Positions 1 to 10,439 are shown, counted from the first letter of the stretch. The stretch: 64,000 nt of DNA from Torymus aiolomorphi (GCA_036365515.1 CM070876.1:130875394-130939393), one strand, 5' to 3'. The notes: a model not told the origin generated them from the sequence alone. A program made the numbers and translations.

Positions 1-409
1 GGCATTTTTTGGAACATTGATTTTTTATGTGTGTTTTTGTTGATGAATTTTGATTTATATTTTAGATACTGTAGACGTGTTTTAATATTTTTATCAATGA
101 AAGTAGAAGGATACTCATTAAGAATTAACATATTTTTAATTTTTTTCAAATTCTCGAAATGAAATCGCTTGTCTGAAAGTACAATCGCTCTGTCAGTTAA
201 GTTATAGATGATATTTCTTTTTTGCTGGATTGGATGTTTTGAAAGAAAATTGATTACTCTACTTGAAGAAGTTGGCTTTTGATACCAATTTGTACTAATT
301 CTATTGTTTTCTTTAATTAATGTCATATCTAAAAAGCTAATACTATTATTATTTTCTATTTCATATGTGAATTGTAAACTTTTGTGGTATGAATTAAAAA
401 TGGAAACTA
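1..409 (-). pseudogene. PLE reverse transcriptase, post-palm part, cut by the window edge
   Basis: The minus strand continues the interrupted PLE gene: it encodes FNSYHKSLQFTYEIE, SISFLDMTLI and NWYQKPTSSSRVINFLS, the conserved region after YVDD. Sequence matches the plus copy at 2489-2895. The GIY-YIG endonuclease would lie beyond the left edge. Confidence 0.8.
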
Positions 410-1560
410 CCACCTCTACAAGGTCGAAGAAGAACAGCTTAGTAAGCCTGTCATAAGAATAACTGGCATCGAAAATGAATTCAAGTCTGATATAAAAGCA
501 ATCGAAAATGACATAAACCAAAGAAATTTTTCAAATTTAGATACAAAGGGTAACGTATTACACGTAGCTGGCAATGACAAAAACAGTAAAGTAACGGTCA
601 TCATGGAAATAACGGGTGAAATGCACAAACATATTAAAGAAAATAAAGACAGATTATTCGTTGGTTATCAGAATTGCAAAGTTTACGATATAATAAATGT
701 GAAACCATGTTATAAGTGTGGTAGATTGGGTCATAATGGCCAAAGGTGTAAGAACAGCCCAACCTGTTTAAAATGTGCGGGAACGCATCTAACAGAAAAG
801 TGCACATCAGAGAAACAGTGCTGCGTCAACTGTAGCTTCTCAAATAAGACATTTGGAAACGACTATAATACTGATCATGTTACCACTGACAGACAAGAAT
901 GCAAAATTTTGAATGCTAAGGTAAACAAGGCTATGAACACTACTGAATATATAATAAAACCTGACTTACCGAGATACCTCGGTAAGGTAGATAACTTCAA
1001 GAAACGGACGCAAGAGTTAACTAAATCACCAACTACATTACAAACTCAGGTGGGCGGAACTGAATTAATACTGGCAAAACCCAGGCTTGGAAGTTCGTCT
1101 TCACTTACATCGATAACAACAAGATCTAGATTCTACTCACAACAAGACCTCAGCCTGAGTTCGCCTACCAAAAATACGCAAGAGGGATCAACAAACTTTT
1201 AATTTAAGTGATACAAACTTTGGCAGTGAGATTGAAAATTTTAAAAAAGCTCTTTGCAAAAGTGTTAATAGGAAACATGAACTAAAAAATAAACTAAAAA
1301 ATATATATAATAAACAAATGTATACATATTGTTTTACTTGCGTTAAGTTTTGAGAATTCTATTGACAATATTAAATGTTTAAGGTTTAAATATTTAATAC
1401 TTAGTATATAAGCTTTAGTGTATAAGTATAGTCTTAAGTATTCATGTACCAGCCCTCGTACAGGTAGTTAATATCTATCTCTGAGGACTTTACTCTATGT
1501 AATTTTGTTCTGGTTTAATAAATAAATAAAAATAAATAAAAAAATAAATAAATAAATAAA
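410..1560 (+). mobile_element. 5'-truncated ORF1-only LINE copy, nested in the PLE
   Basis: The sequence is almost identical to 5405-6540, including the short 3' region and the terminal (AAAT)n tail. It begins abruptly within ORF1 and ends in an AAAT-repeat tail, as expected for target-primed reverse transcription with 5' truncation. The PLE target reads continuously across the junctions; no clear target duplication is visible, only 2-3 bases of microhomology at the 5' junction. Confidence 0.85.
411..1202 (+). pseudogene. LINE ORF1 (gag-like) C-terminal half, truncated copy
   Basis: Open frame without its own start; an internal ATG lies at 603. It encodes tandem zinc knuckles beginning CYKCGRLGHNGQRC and continuing CLKCAGTHLTEKC and CCVNC, typical of RNA-binding ORF1 proteins of Jockey/I-like LINEs. 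It is the near-identical sister of the 4646-6199 reading frame and ends at the same stop. A second frame continues open to about 1350 (SDTNFGSEIENFKKALCKS), suggesting the original ORF1 was longer and has shifted frame. Confidence 0.8.
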
Positions 1561-2120
1561 AGATCAATGTGTTCTCTTTTTATGCACATAATAGTGTCAT
1601 CAACATATCTATAATAAAAAAGTGGTACACAATTATATTTATTCTTCAAGGTTTGTAAACACATTTTTTCCAAATCATCCATAACAATATCAGCAAAGAG
1701 TGGAGAGATTGGGGAACCCATCGGTGTACCGTATATTTGTTTGTAAACCTTGTTATTGAAAGAGAAGTAAGTGTTGTCATATAAGAAACGGATACACTTT
1801 TTTATTTCATCTATGGGAATTAAACATTTGTTCATGATAGAACGCACGCGTTTATCGATACTGTCACATACAAGCTCCACCGGAATGCTAGTAAATAACG
1901 ATTTGACATCTAAAGATAATAAAATGTGCTCATCCTGTAATTTGAAATTCTTTAATTTAACTTTTAGTTCAAAACTATTATTGATGTGGGATTCCGGTAA
2001 ATTAATTGAATCTTTTAATTCTTTATAAATAATTTCGGCTAAAAGGTGAGTAGGACTATTTACTAGTGATATGATCGGGCGAAGTGGCGCATTTTCCTTG
2101 TGTATTTTTGGCAGGCCGTA
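1561..2120 (-). pseudogene. PLE reverse transcriptase, palm part (N-terminal half of the split gene)
   Basis: The minus strand encodes, in order, the PKIHKENAPLRPIIS motif, motif A (LLSLDVKSLFTSIP), motif B (GTPMGSPISPLFADIVM) and motif C (YRYVDD). These are the catalytic blocks of the Penelope family, which copies RNA into DNA at target ends or nicks. The reading frame is cut at 1561 where the LINE fragment begins, after the residues IKREHID. The rest lies at 409-1. Confidence 0.85.
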
Positions 2121-3355
2121 TTTTATTATCTTTAGATGTCAAATCGTTATTTACTAGCATTCCGGTGGAGCTTGTATGTGACAGTATCGATAAACGCGTG
2201 CGTTCTATCATGAACAAATGTTTAATTCCCATAGATGAAATAAAAAAGTGTATCCGTTTCTTATATGACAACACTTACTTCTCTTTCAATAACAAGGTGT
2301 ACAAACAAATATACGGTACACCGATGGGTTCCCCAATCTCTCCACTCTTTGCTGATATTGTTATGGATGATTTGGAAAAAATGTGTTTACAAACCTTGAA
2401 GAATAAATATAATTGTGTACCACTTTTTTATTATAGATATGTTGATGACACTATTATGTGCATAAAAAGAGAACACATTGATCTGGTAGTTTCCATTTTT
2501 AATTCATACCACAAAAGTTTACAATTCACATATGAAATAGAAAATAATAATAGTATTAGCTTTTTAGATATGACATTAATTAAAGAAAACAATAGAATTA
2601 GTACAAATTGGTATCAAAAGCCAACTTCTTCAAGTAGAGTAATCAATTTTCTTTCAAAACATCCAATCCAGCAAAAAAGAAATATCATCTATAACTTAAC
2701 TGACAGAGCGATTGTACTTTCAGACAAGCGATTTCATTTCGAGAATTTGAAAAAAATTAAAAATATGTTAATTCTTAATGAGTATCCTTCTACTTTCATT
2801 GATAAAAATATTAAAACACGTCTACAGTATCTAAAATATAAATCAAAATTCATCAACAAAAACACACATAAAAAATCAATGTTCCAAAAAATGCCTAAAA
2901 TTCAATTACCGTTCACTAACAATTACGAAAGAATTTCTTCAATTTTTAAGCAATACAATATTACCACGATTCCCACAGTGAATAAAAGTATGAACTCCGT
3001 GATTAAATTGGGGAAAGATAAGTCTGACAAATAGGATCAAACAGGTGTGGTGTACAAATTTACTTGTAAAAATTGCCCAGCTACGTACATTGGTGAAACC
3101 AAACGTTCTTTAAAAACAAGAATCAATGAACATAGGAAAAACAAAAACATCGAGTCCGTAGTACACACCCACAAAAATAGTTTGAATCATGAATTTAATT
3201 GGGACGACACAAAAATTATAGACATTGAGCGGAATTATAAAAAAAGACTCTTATCGGAAATGATACACATAAAATGTAACAAACACAGTATAAATAAGAA
3301 AGAGGATATTTATACACTTAACCGCATTTATTTTCCTTTACTTTCGAAATTTTAA
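2121..3355 (+). pseudogene. PLE reverse transcriptase + GIY-YIG endonuclease, one in-frame stop
   Basis: A single frame encodes the RT (motif A LLSLDVKSLFTSIP, motif B GTPMGSPISPLFADIVM, motif C YRYVDDTIM) and then a GIY-YIG domain (GVVYKFTCKNCPATYIGETK then SLKTRINEH). A lone TAG at 3032-3034 separates the two domains without any frame change. GIY-YIG nicks the target for priming. The catalytic aspartates remain, so the copy is decayed mainly by 5' truncation and this stop. The apparent GTG start near 2084 lies in the inverted neighbour and is an artefact. Confidence 0.88.
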
Positions 3356-3619
3356 CTGCTAACGTCATGATTGTTTTTGTTATGATTGACTACTTCAATA
3401 CTTTCGTCTATTTTGATAGCGTTGTGTATAAATTGATATGTACGTTAATGTTCTTTGCCACTAGCCGTAAGTGTTAATATGACTGTACATCGTTATAAAT
3501 TTTGACTTGATGACTTGTGCCAACGTTTAAGGTAAATAGGGTTCGTTTCCTTTTTTTATATATCATTGGTTTTTTTACCGAATGTTATACGTGATTTGTA
3601 ATTCTGTATTTTTATTTAA

Positions 3620-3680
3620 TAAACATCTAGCCTGAAGAGGTCGGCAGACCAAGCCGACGAAACGTCGCTTTGAAGCATTT
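3620..3680 (+). ncRNA. Candidate hammerhead ribozyme core in PLE 3' region
   Basis: CTGAAGA (3632-3638) is followed by a stem-loop with TCGGC paired to GCCGA, then GAAA (3659-3662). This is the conserved hammerhead core (CUGANGA, stem II, GAAA). Hammerheads are established components of PLE terminal repeats. Stems I and III were not resolved by eye. Confidence 0.65.
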
Positions 3681-3716
3681 ACAGAAAAAAAGATCAAGTC
3701 TCTTTTTTTGTATTAA

Positions 3717-4158
3717 AAAAGCCCCATCCTGATCCATAAGTATCTTTCAAATATTCTCTTTACTGTTTACATTAATGATCTTTCAGACTGTATTTGCTTC
3801 GCTAGATGCCTCATTCACACATATAATGTGAAGCTCTTTTGTGCAATAAATTCAGTATCTGATGCGTCGCCTTTACAGGGAGATCTAAATAATATTAATG
3901 ATTGGACAAAGGCCAACAGATTTACTATAAATCCCTCAAAATGCAACTGTATATCTTTTCATAGAAAAAAAGCACCTACGTTATTTTGCTACACACTTGA
4001 CCAAACCAATGTTAATATAGTCTGCAATATTAAAGATCTTGGGATCCTTTTCGATTCAGTACTATCATTTAATCAGCATGTCGATGCTATTATCACCAAA
4101 TCTCTTAGACTTCTAAGTTTTATAAAAGGCCGTTGTTATTTGTACGCCAGATCACTGT
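3717..4158 (+). pseudogene. LINE reverse transcriptase, palm region fragment
   Basis: Translates to LLFTVYINDLSD, then KLFCAINSVSDASPLQGDL, NDWTKANRFTINPSKC and DLGILFDSVLSFNQHVD, the run of conserved blocks around and after the LINE RT active site. Where YADD is expected the sequence reads HTYN, so the catalytic pair is lost. The frame ends where the 205-bp repeat begins. Confidence 0.75.
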
Positions 4159-4355
4159 AGATAAGTATACCTATATATACGTAAAACCTAACCTTCAATT
4201 TTCTTTAGCCGAAGAATTGACGCTTGACTAAAGAAAAAAAATAGGCAAGGATTGACGTTCGACTAAAGTAATAATAGTCCCTTCCATGTCAGACTTTCAA
4301 AACAGTGATTTTTACACGTTTCTAAGTGGGTTATAGGTTATTTGTACGACAGATC
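4155..4355 (+). repeat. ~205-bp dispersed repeat, copy 1
   Basis: Shares about 85% identity by eye with 6928-7130, from TATACCTATATAT to GGTTATAGGTTATTTGT. It interrupts the LINE RT frame at 4158. A short inverted repeat (ACGACAGATC/GATCTGTCGT) sits at its right end. Family not recognised; it may be a SINE-like or LINE 3' segment. Confidence 0.6.
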
Positions 4356-4359
4356 TGTC

Positions 4360-4699
4360 GTACAAATAACAATACCGTTTATAAAACGCTCAACTGTAGA
4401 CTTCAGATCAGCAAAATTATTAGTTTCCCTGTATTAATCACTTGTACTGCCCACTATAACCTATGGCTCAGTAATTTGGTTCCCAATCACCCAAGTATCT
4501 TTCAACAAACTTGAGTCACTCCAGCATAAGCTTTTGCGTTATTGCTCACTAAAAACTAATGTTCCTATGTCATACTTAGATCATTATCTCCAGCCGTTAA
4601 TGGACAAATTTGAAGTAGCAAGTATTAAATCACTATTTAAATTCTATGACCTTACTTGGGTTTATAAAATCATCAGGAAATTTATTGATTGCCCTGATT
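4360..4699 (+). pseudogene. LINE ORF2 C-terminal fragment
   Basis: In shifting frames it encodes SLVLPTITYGSVIWFP, KLESLQHKLLRYCSLK, SYLDHYLQPLMDKF and LFKFYDLTWVYKIIR then FIDCPD. These are the typical post-RT blocks of Jockey/CR1-like ORF2. The frame is broken at 4699 by the ORF1-only element and resumes at 6541. Confidence 0.7.
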
Positions 4700-6199
4700 A
4701 AAACGGTAGTATGTATATGGTGTTGCAATGTTTTTCATAAAAGTGACTTTAATAGAAAAAAAAATGTAAGATACATAAACAGTGTGTTAGTTGTTTGTGA
4801 TGAACACGATTTGAGCATAACCTCAAATCAAGATCCCACACGTGTTGTGTTACTAAAACTACAAGAAGATCTGCAAACCAAAACTAAAGCGATTGAGAAT
4901 CTTAGTAAAAACTATAGGAAAATAGAATCAGAGTACAGTAAACTTAAAATCAACTATGAAGGCCTCCTTCAAGAAAACAGAATGCAAGTTGATGAGCTGG
5001 ATGAGACTACATGCGAAGACAAGGACAGTGATAAAGTAAGTGCACTAATAACAGAAAACCAGCTGCTTAGGGAACTAAATACTGAATTGAAACATAAAAA
5101 TCTGCTTTTAAACGAAATTCTAACGAAAGAAAAAGAACGACCGAGTAAATACAAGGAAACATATGCAGATATAATGTCAAAAAAGATACACATACCACAA
5201 TCCAAAAAAGTGCCGAAAATTGTAGTGACAAGAAAAGACAAAGAAGAGAAATCTGTGATAAAGGAAAAAGTATTCCACTATCTACTTAAAGAAAAATCAA
5301 TCCAAACGAAAAAAATTGATATGAAAAGTAAAGATGTAATTTCAATAACATGCATGAACGAGGAAAGTGCCAAGACAGCAAAAAGATTACTAGACGCCAA
5401 GCTCAACCACCTCTACAAGGTCGAAGAAGAACAGCTTAGTAAGCCTGTCATAAGAATAACTGGCATCGAAAATGAATTCAAGTCTGATATAAAAGCAATC
5501 GAAAATGACATAAACCAAAGAAATTTTTCAAATTTAGATACAAAGGGTAACGTATTACACGTAGCTGGCAATGACAAAAACAGTAAAGTAACGGTCATCA
5601 TGCAAATAACGGGTGAAATGCACAAACATATTAAAGAAAATAAAGACAGATTATTCGTTGGTTATCAGAATTGCAAAGTTTACGATATAATAAATGTGAA
5701 ACCATGTTATAAGTGTGGTAGATTGGGTCATAATGGCCAAAGGTGTAAGAACAGCCCAACTTGTTTAAAATGTGCGGGAACGCATCTAACAGAAAAGTGC
5801 ACATCAGAGAAACAGTGCTGCGTCAACTGTAGCTTCTCAAATAAGACATTTGGAAACGACTATAATACTGATCATGTTACCACTGACAGACAAGAATGCA
5901 AAATTTTGAATGCTAAGGTAAACAAGGCTATGAACACTACTGAATATATAATAAAACCTGACTTACCGAGATACCTCGGTAAGGTAGATAACTTCAAGAA
6001 ACGGACGCAAGAGTTAACTAAATCACCAACTACATTACAAACTCAGGTGGGCGGAACTGAATTAATACTGGCAAAACCCAGGCTTGGAAGTTCGTCTTCA
6101 CTTACATCGATAACAACAAGATCTAGATTCTACTCACAACAAGACCTCAGCCTGAGTTCGCCTACCAAAAATACGCAAGAGGGATCAACAAACTTTTAA
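4646..6199 (+). CDS. LINE ORF1 protein (PHD-like remnant, coiled coil, zinc knuckles)
   Basis: The frame opens in the host LINE; about the first 18 codons are not element sequence. Then CIWCCNVFHKSDFNRKKN followed by CDEH resembles the PHD-type zinc finger found at the start of many insect LINE ORF1s. Residues ~60-165 are charged, heptad-rich coiled coil. A middle basic domain precedes zinc knuckles (CYKCGRLGHNGQRC, CLKCAGTHLTEKC, CCVNC) near 350-400, and the tail is Ser/Thr-rich. Known ORF1 proteins bind LINE RNA as oligomers. Uninterrupted for ~500 codons, but its own start appears truncated. Confidence 0.75.
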   Translation: MTLLGFIKSSGNLLIALIKTVVCIWCCNVFHKSDFNRKKNVRYINSVLVVCDEHDLSITSNQDPTRVVLLKLQEDLQTKTKAIENLSKNYRKIESEYSKLKINYEGLLQENRMQVDELDETTCEDKDSDKVSALITENQLLRELNTELKHKNLLLNEILTKEKERPSKYKETYADIMSKKIHIPQSKKVPKIVVTRKDKEEKSVIKEKVFHYLLKEKSIQTKKIDMKSKDVISITCMNEESAKTAKRLLDAKLNHLYKVEEEQLSKPVIRITGIENEFKSDIKAIENDINQRNFSNLDTKGNVLHVAGNDKNSKVTVIMQITGEMHKHIKENKDRLFVGYQNCKVYDIINVKPCYKCGRLGHNGQRCKNSPTCLKCAGTHLTEKCTSEKQCCVNCSFSNKTFGNDYNTDHVTTDRQECKILNAKVNKAMNTTEYIIKPDLPRYLGKVDNFKKRTQELTKSPTTLQTQVGGTELILAKPRLGSSSSLTSITTRSRFYSQQDLSLSSPTKNTQEGSTNF

Positions 6200-6540
6200 T
6201 TTAAGTGATACAAACTTTGGCAGTGAGATTGAAAATTTTAAAAAAGCTCTATTGCAAAAGTGTTAATAGGAAACATGAACTAAAAAATAAACTAAAAAAT
6301 ATATATAATAAACAAATGTATACATATTGTTTTACTTGCGTTAAGTTTTGAGAATTATATTGACAATATTAAATGTTTAAGGTTTAAATATTTAATACTT
6401 AGTATATAAGCTTTAGTGTATAAGTATAGTCTTAAGTATTCATGTACCAGCCCTCGTACAGGTAGTTAATATCTATCTCTGAGGACTTTACTCTATGTAA
6501 TTTTGTTCTGGTTTAATAAATAAATAAATAAATAAATAAA
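4700..6540 (+). mobile_element. ORF1-only LINE (HAL1-like), nested in older LINE
   Basis: One ORF1 frame is followed by only ~340 bp and a (TAAA)n tail; no reverse transcriptase is present. The second copy at 410-1560 has the same RT-less 3' structure, so the loss predates mobilisation rather than being private to one copy. It interrupts the LINE ORF2 C-terminal region. Confidence 0.75.
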
Positions 6541-6777
6541 TTTGAAGTCTCTCTTTACCAACAGAACATACTGTATAATATTCGCAATCCCCGACCTATC
6601 AAAAAAGACTCTCACTCAACTAATTATTTGTTTAACTCTCCTATTGCACGATTGTATCGAGTTTGGAACTTGCTACCCCAAGATATCCGTGACATTATAT
6701 CTATTAGTATATTTAAGCATACTATAAGTCTATTGTATACTGCTGATTACCGTAAATTAGTGAAAATAGCAACATTA
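6541..6777 (+). pseudogene. LINE ORF2 extreme C-terminus fragment
   Basis: Encodes LYNIRNPRPIKK, STNYLFNSPIARLYRVWNLL and FKHTISLLY, the standard C-terminal blocks of Jockey/CR1-like ORF2. It continues across a 547-bp insertion at 6778-7324 to the likely stop near 7362. Confidence 0.7.
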
Positions 6778-7324
6778 TTTATAACAAGACATAAATTGTG
6801 AATTTTAAGTTTAGGAGACGTTATTTAGTTTTTCTATTTTTCTATTTTTCTATTTTCTATTTTTTTATTTTTGATTTTAGTTTTTTGAAGGTAGTTACAC
6901 AGACACAGACAGAAAGAAGACTCTTGAGAGTACATATACCTATATATTGGTAAAACCTAAGCTTCAATTTTCTTTAGTTGAAGAATTGACGCTTGAATAA
7001 AGAAAAAAATAGACAAGAATTCAGGTTTGACTAAAGAAATAGTAATCCCTTCCAGGTCATACTCTTAAAACAATGGTTTTTACGTGTTTTTAAATGTGTT
7101 ATAGGTTATTTGTCTGTCAGATCTGATGGTCGTTTAGCAGAGGCGTATAAAGAAAGTTAATTGTTAAAAGGCCAAAAAGAAGGAGAGAATTAGCAAAAAG
7201 TTGTAAATAAATAATTTTGGAAATATATTGTAAAGTTAAAAAGAGATTATATTAGGTTTAAATGTTTATATGTAAAGAATGGAATTTTTCTAATAAAGCA
7301 TTTATCTATCTATCTTATCTATCT
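6778..7324 (+). mobile_element. Short retroposed insertion with 12-bp target duplication
   Basis: AGCAACATTATT occurs at 6766-6777 and again at 7325-7336, flanking the segment. The 3' end reads AATAAAGCATTT then an ATCT-repeat tail, as for a 5'-truncated LINE or SINE. It contains copy 2 of the 205-bp repeat (6928-7130). Removing it restores the LINE C-terminal frame. Confidence 0.75.
6928..7130 (+). repeat. ~205-bp dispersed repeat, copy 2
   Basis: Aligned by eye with 4155-4355; inside the 547-bp retroposed insertion. Shared ends are TATACCTATATAT and TTATAGGTTATTTGT. Confidence 0.6.
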
Positions 7325-7457
7325 AGCAACATTATTCGATTATAACCGTCGTTGTGCTTTCTAAATCTCCATTATCGCGTTGGCATATGCTACAGTTTTT
7401 CACCTATTGTAATTATTATTTTGTATTTTGTGCTCACAACCAGTTTATTGATTAAAT

Positions 7458-7610
7458 GACGTGTTCTTGTTTATGCACATACTGATTGTGCACATATTAA
7501 TTGTGCACACTTTAACATTGGTATATATCTATATATATAGATCTGTACCAATGCTATCTGTGCACAATAAATATGTGCACAATCCTTATGTGCACAAACA
7601 AGAACATGCC
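7458..7610 (+). mobile_element. hAT-like foldback MITE, copy 1
   Basis: 153 bp, almost wholly palindromic, with imperfect ~23-bp terminal inverted repeats (GACGTGTTCTTGTTTATGCA against GGCATGTTCTTGTTTGTGCA). An 8-bp target duplication GATTAAAT flanks it (7450-7457, 7611-7618), the hAT length. A near-identical copy lies at 63343-63497 with a different 8-bp duplication. Confidence 0.85.
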
Positions 7611-8611
7611 GATTAAATAAATAAATAAATAAATAAAATAAATTTATTTTAAGGGAGAAAAAGTAATCTTAAAAATAGATGTATAAACTGCTATTTTGTA
7701 TATTTGTGTATTTTGTATATATATTATGACTTTTTATTTCTATTAAAGTTTAGTTACATTACTAAACGATATTGTTTACAATCAATCCTAACTTGACATT
7801 TTTACACAATCTTCATGACGATTGAAGTCTGATTCCCAACTAGGTGTGACTATGTTTTTAAATTTCAATATTTAAAAAAAATTTGTATTTATTTAATTTT
7901 TTTTTTTATTTCATGTAAAAGTTCTCTATTTCTATTCACATTGCATTACTCAATTTAAATATAGATTAAGCTCAATAAAAAAGAACAACTTTGAAATAGA
8001 CATATTTCCATAAAAAAATATTACATAACTCATAATATGTCATAGATATTCAGGAAGTTAATTAAAATTTAAAAGTAAGGCAAAACTAAATAATAAATTA
8101 TGAATTTATTGACTATTAGATTAATTGAATAGAACTATAAAAACAAAAGATTTTAAAAAAAGGTATCTAAACTTCATAACCAGGCTTTATAAGACTACAT
8201 AATGAAGTAAACTGATAGATAATTAAGTTATCAAATTCTTTCTTATTTTTCATTTAGGCATGATTAAACATGTTAATTTACATTCTAGCAATATTTAGGA
8301 ATTATATAATCATTTACTAATTAACCCTAATAGTACAAAGATGTTAAATATACTTATGTAATGCTTGCGCACGTTAATACTCTACAAAATTCGTAAATAA
8401 GATGCTTTTGAGGAAAAAACCAAATCGAGTTTAATAAAAATAGTATTCTGTAATAAAATTATTTAGCAAATATGTGAATTACCATTACGGTTAAAACATC
8501 TCGCCAACATATTGCTGAAAGTTTTTTTTCAGTCAACTAGTACCGATTTTCTTTGGAACAATTCAAATGACTCGCAACTGTTAATTTATATATTTCTGTT
8601 ATTTATATTAT

Positions 8612-8656
<45 letters not shown>

Positions 8657-9050
8657 AATACATATATAATATATACAAATTTTATAAATTTAGATATTAT
8701 ATATTCTTTATTATTATATTTTTTATAATAAATTAAATATATATATATATATGTGTAAATTAAATACGACTAAAGTGTCTGTGATTTCAATTGGAAAAAC
8801 GTTAAAACTTAAAACCCTAAAGGTGTGTACCTTACATATGTATCTTTATATCGTATTTAAGTTTGGTACTGTCTACATTGTTTTCCGTCAACTCTACGTC
8901 GTGATCCGAGTGACAAAAGAGATATTCTAAACCATGTTAATTCGTGATTTATAGAAATTTTTTTTTTAATTTTCTCTTTATTTAGATTATACAATTCAAA
9001 GATTTTAGGCAAGAATTTTTTTAATTTGAAACAGAACAGAGGAATCCTAA
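7611..9050. other. AT-rich stretch without recognisable genes
   Basis: Short AAAT repeats at 7611-7645, a (TA)n microsatellite at about 8615-8655 and smaller TA runs near 8730. No coding block or structured repeat was recognised on either strand. Confidence 0.6.
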
Positions 9051-9296
9051 GGGTGCGTCTACATAAGAGAAACAAGCAATGGTTTTCTGGTTTTTGTCCA
9101 TGGTATAAGCGCGAGAGAGGGGGTTCATACCAACTGTCTAACGACATAACAAAACTTACGCTCGAATTTCAAAATATTTTATTAAATATTTTTGATGTTA
9201 CGACGTTGGTATGAACCCCACTCTCGGTGCTCTTGCGCTGATACGATGAACAAAAACCAGAAAACCATTTCTTGTTTCTCTTATGTAGACGCACCC
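9051..9296. mobile_element. PIF/Harbinger-like MITE
   Basis: 246 bp with long terminal inverted repeats beginning GGGTGCGTCTACATAAGAGA and extending ~50 bp with one or two mismatches. Flanked by the trinucleotide TAA (9048-9050 and 9297-9299), the 3-bp target duplication of PIF/Harbinger elements. No transposase inside. Confidence 0.8.
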
Positions 9297-9389
9297 TAAT
9301 ACGTGAATCACGATGATCCAACAAAACCCACCACATAGTTATTAACGAACGGTGTAAGGGCCCGGACACTTAATAAAGAACAGTGCACA

Positions 9390-10437
9390 CCCTGTTAAAA
9401 AAAATCATATGACAATCACTTGATGAATCACGCCAAAAAGTCAATTGATTTTCATATGATTGTCATATGATTGTCATATGATTATCATATGACTATCATG
9501 TGACTCTCATATCCCCAATTTATTAAATATATATTCAAATTATTTTGTATAATTAGTCAATAGAAGATTAGGGAAATAAAATCAATGGAAATGATTTATT
9601 TAAATCTACTGTAATACAGAATTCAGGAGCGGACGATCTTAAATACCAAGGAAAAGAATTTAATGGAAACAAATGCCATAAAAGGCTTAAAGGTTACAGG
9701 AAATATCCAAAACAGATAGGTAAAAGCAGGAATAGGTCAAGTCATCATAAAGCACATCCAACAAAACAAAATTTTTATACATTGAATACCGTGGGGAAGG
9801 GTGTTTAAAAAAACAACGGTGTATACGGAAAAAGAAAGAAGGCTCACGGTTCTTGACATGAGCTTTCACGGCTCGAGCCCAGTGGCGGACTCCTGCAGGC
9901 AGAAGAAACGTCAGAAAGGAAAAGGACAATGAAGAGGGTAGATACACTTAAAGTCTTTTTCTTTTGTTCTTTTCTTAAACAACTTCCCCATGGTATTTAA
10001 TGTATAAAAATTTTGTTTTGTTGGATGTGCTTTATGATGACTTGACCTATTCCTGCTTTTACCTGTCTGCTTTGGATATTTCCTTTAATCTTTAAGCCCT
10101 TTTATGGCATTTGTTTCCGTTAAATTCTTTACCTTGGTATTTAAGACCGGCCGCTCCTGAATTCTGTATTACAGTAGATTTAAATAAATCATTTCCATTG
10201 ATCTTATTTTCCTAATCTGCTATTGACTAATTATACAAAATTATTTGAATATATATTTAATAAATTGGGGATATGAGAGTCACATGAAAATCATATGACA
10301 ATCATATGACAATCATATGACAATCATATGACAATCATATGACAATCATATGACAATCATATGACAATCATATGAAAATCAATTGACTTTTTGGCGTGAT
10401 TCATCAAGTGATTGTCATATGATTTTTTTTAACAGGG
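9390..10437. mobile_element. Palindromic (foldback) element with CCCTGTT ends
   Basis: 1,048 bp. The first ~440 bp and last ~440 bp are inverted copies from CCCTGTTAAAAAAAATCA inward, around a loop near 9815-9960. Subterminal arrays repeat the unit ATCATATGACA (longer on the right arm, 10285-10380). The dinucleotide CA flanks both sides (9388-9389, 10438-10439), and removing the element rejoins a palindromic MITE. No transposase recognised. Shares its 18-bp start with the giant palindrome at 56801. Confidence 0.8.
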
Positions 10438-10439
10438 CA

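Larger units (their letters stand above)
1..2120 (-). mobile_element. Penelope-like element, 5'-truncated inverted copy (PLE-1a), split by a LINE fragment
   Basis: Read on the minus strand, 2120-1561 followed by 409-1 is near-identical to the plus-strand PLE at 2121-2895. Removing 410-1560 rejoins the two halves without loss, so the LINE fragment inserted into it. The minus copy starts at the conserved PLE motif GLPKIHKENAPLRPIIS (rc of about 2075-2125) and runs off the left edge in the RT C-terminal region. It meets the plus copy head-to-head near 2120/2121. Confidence 0.85.
2121..3716 (+). mobile_element. Penelope-like element, 5'-truncated plus-strand copy (PLE-1b)
   Basis: Begins inside RT motif A's approach (the HILLSLDV block) directly against the inverted copy, and carries RT, GIY-YIG endonuclease and a 3' region with a hammerhead-ribozyme core at 3632-3662. 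The 3' limit is set near 3716, where LINE RT coding begins. Head-to-head truncated pairs are characteristic of PLE insertions. Confidence 0.85.
3717..7449 (+). mobile_element. Decayed non-LTR retrotransposon (Jockey/CR1-like), RT 3' half, multiply interrupted
   Basis: Four coding blocks (3717-4158, 4360-4699, 6541-6777, 7325-7362) form successive pieces of one LINE ORF2 C-terminal region. They are separated by a 205-bp repeat, an ORF1-only LINE and a 547-bp insertion. The 3' end lies in the AT-rich sequence just before the MITE at 7458. Confidence 0.75.
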
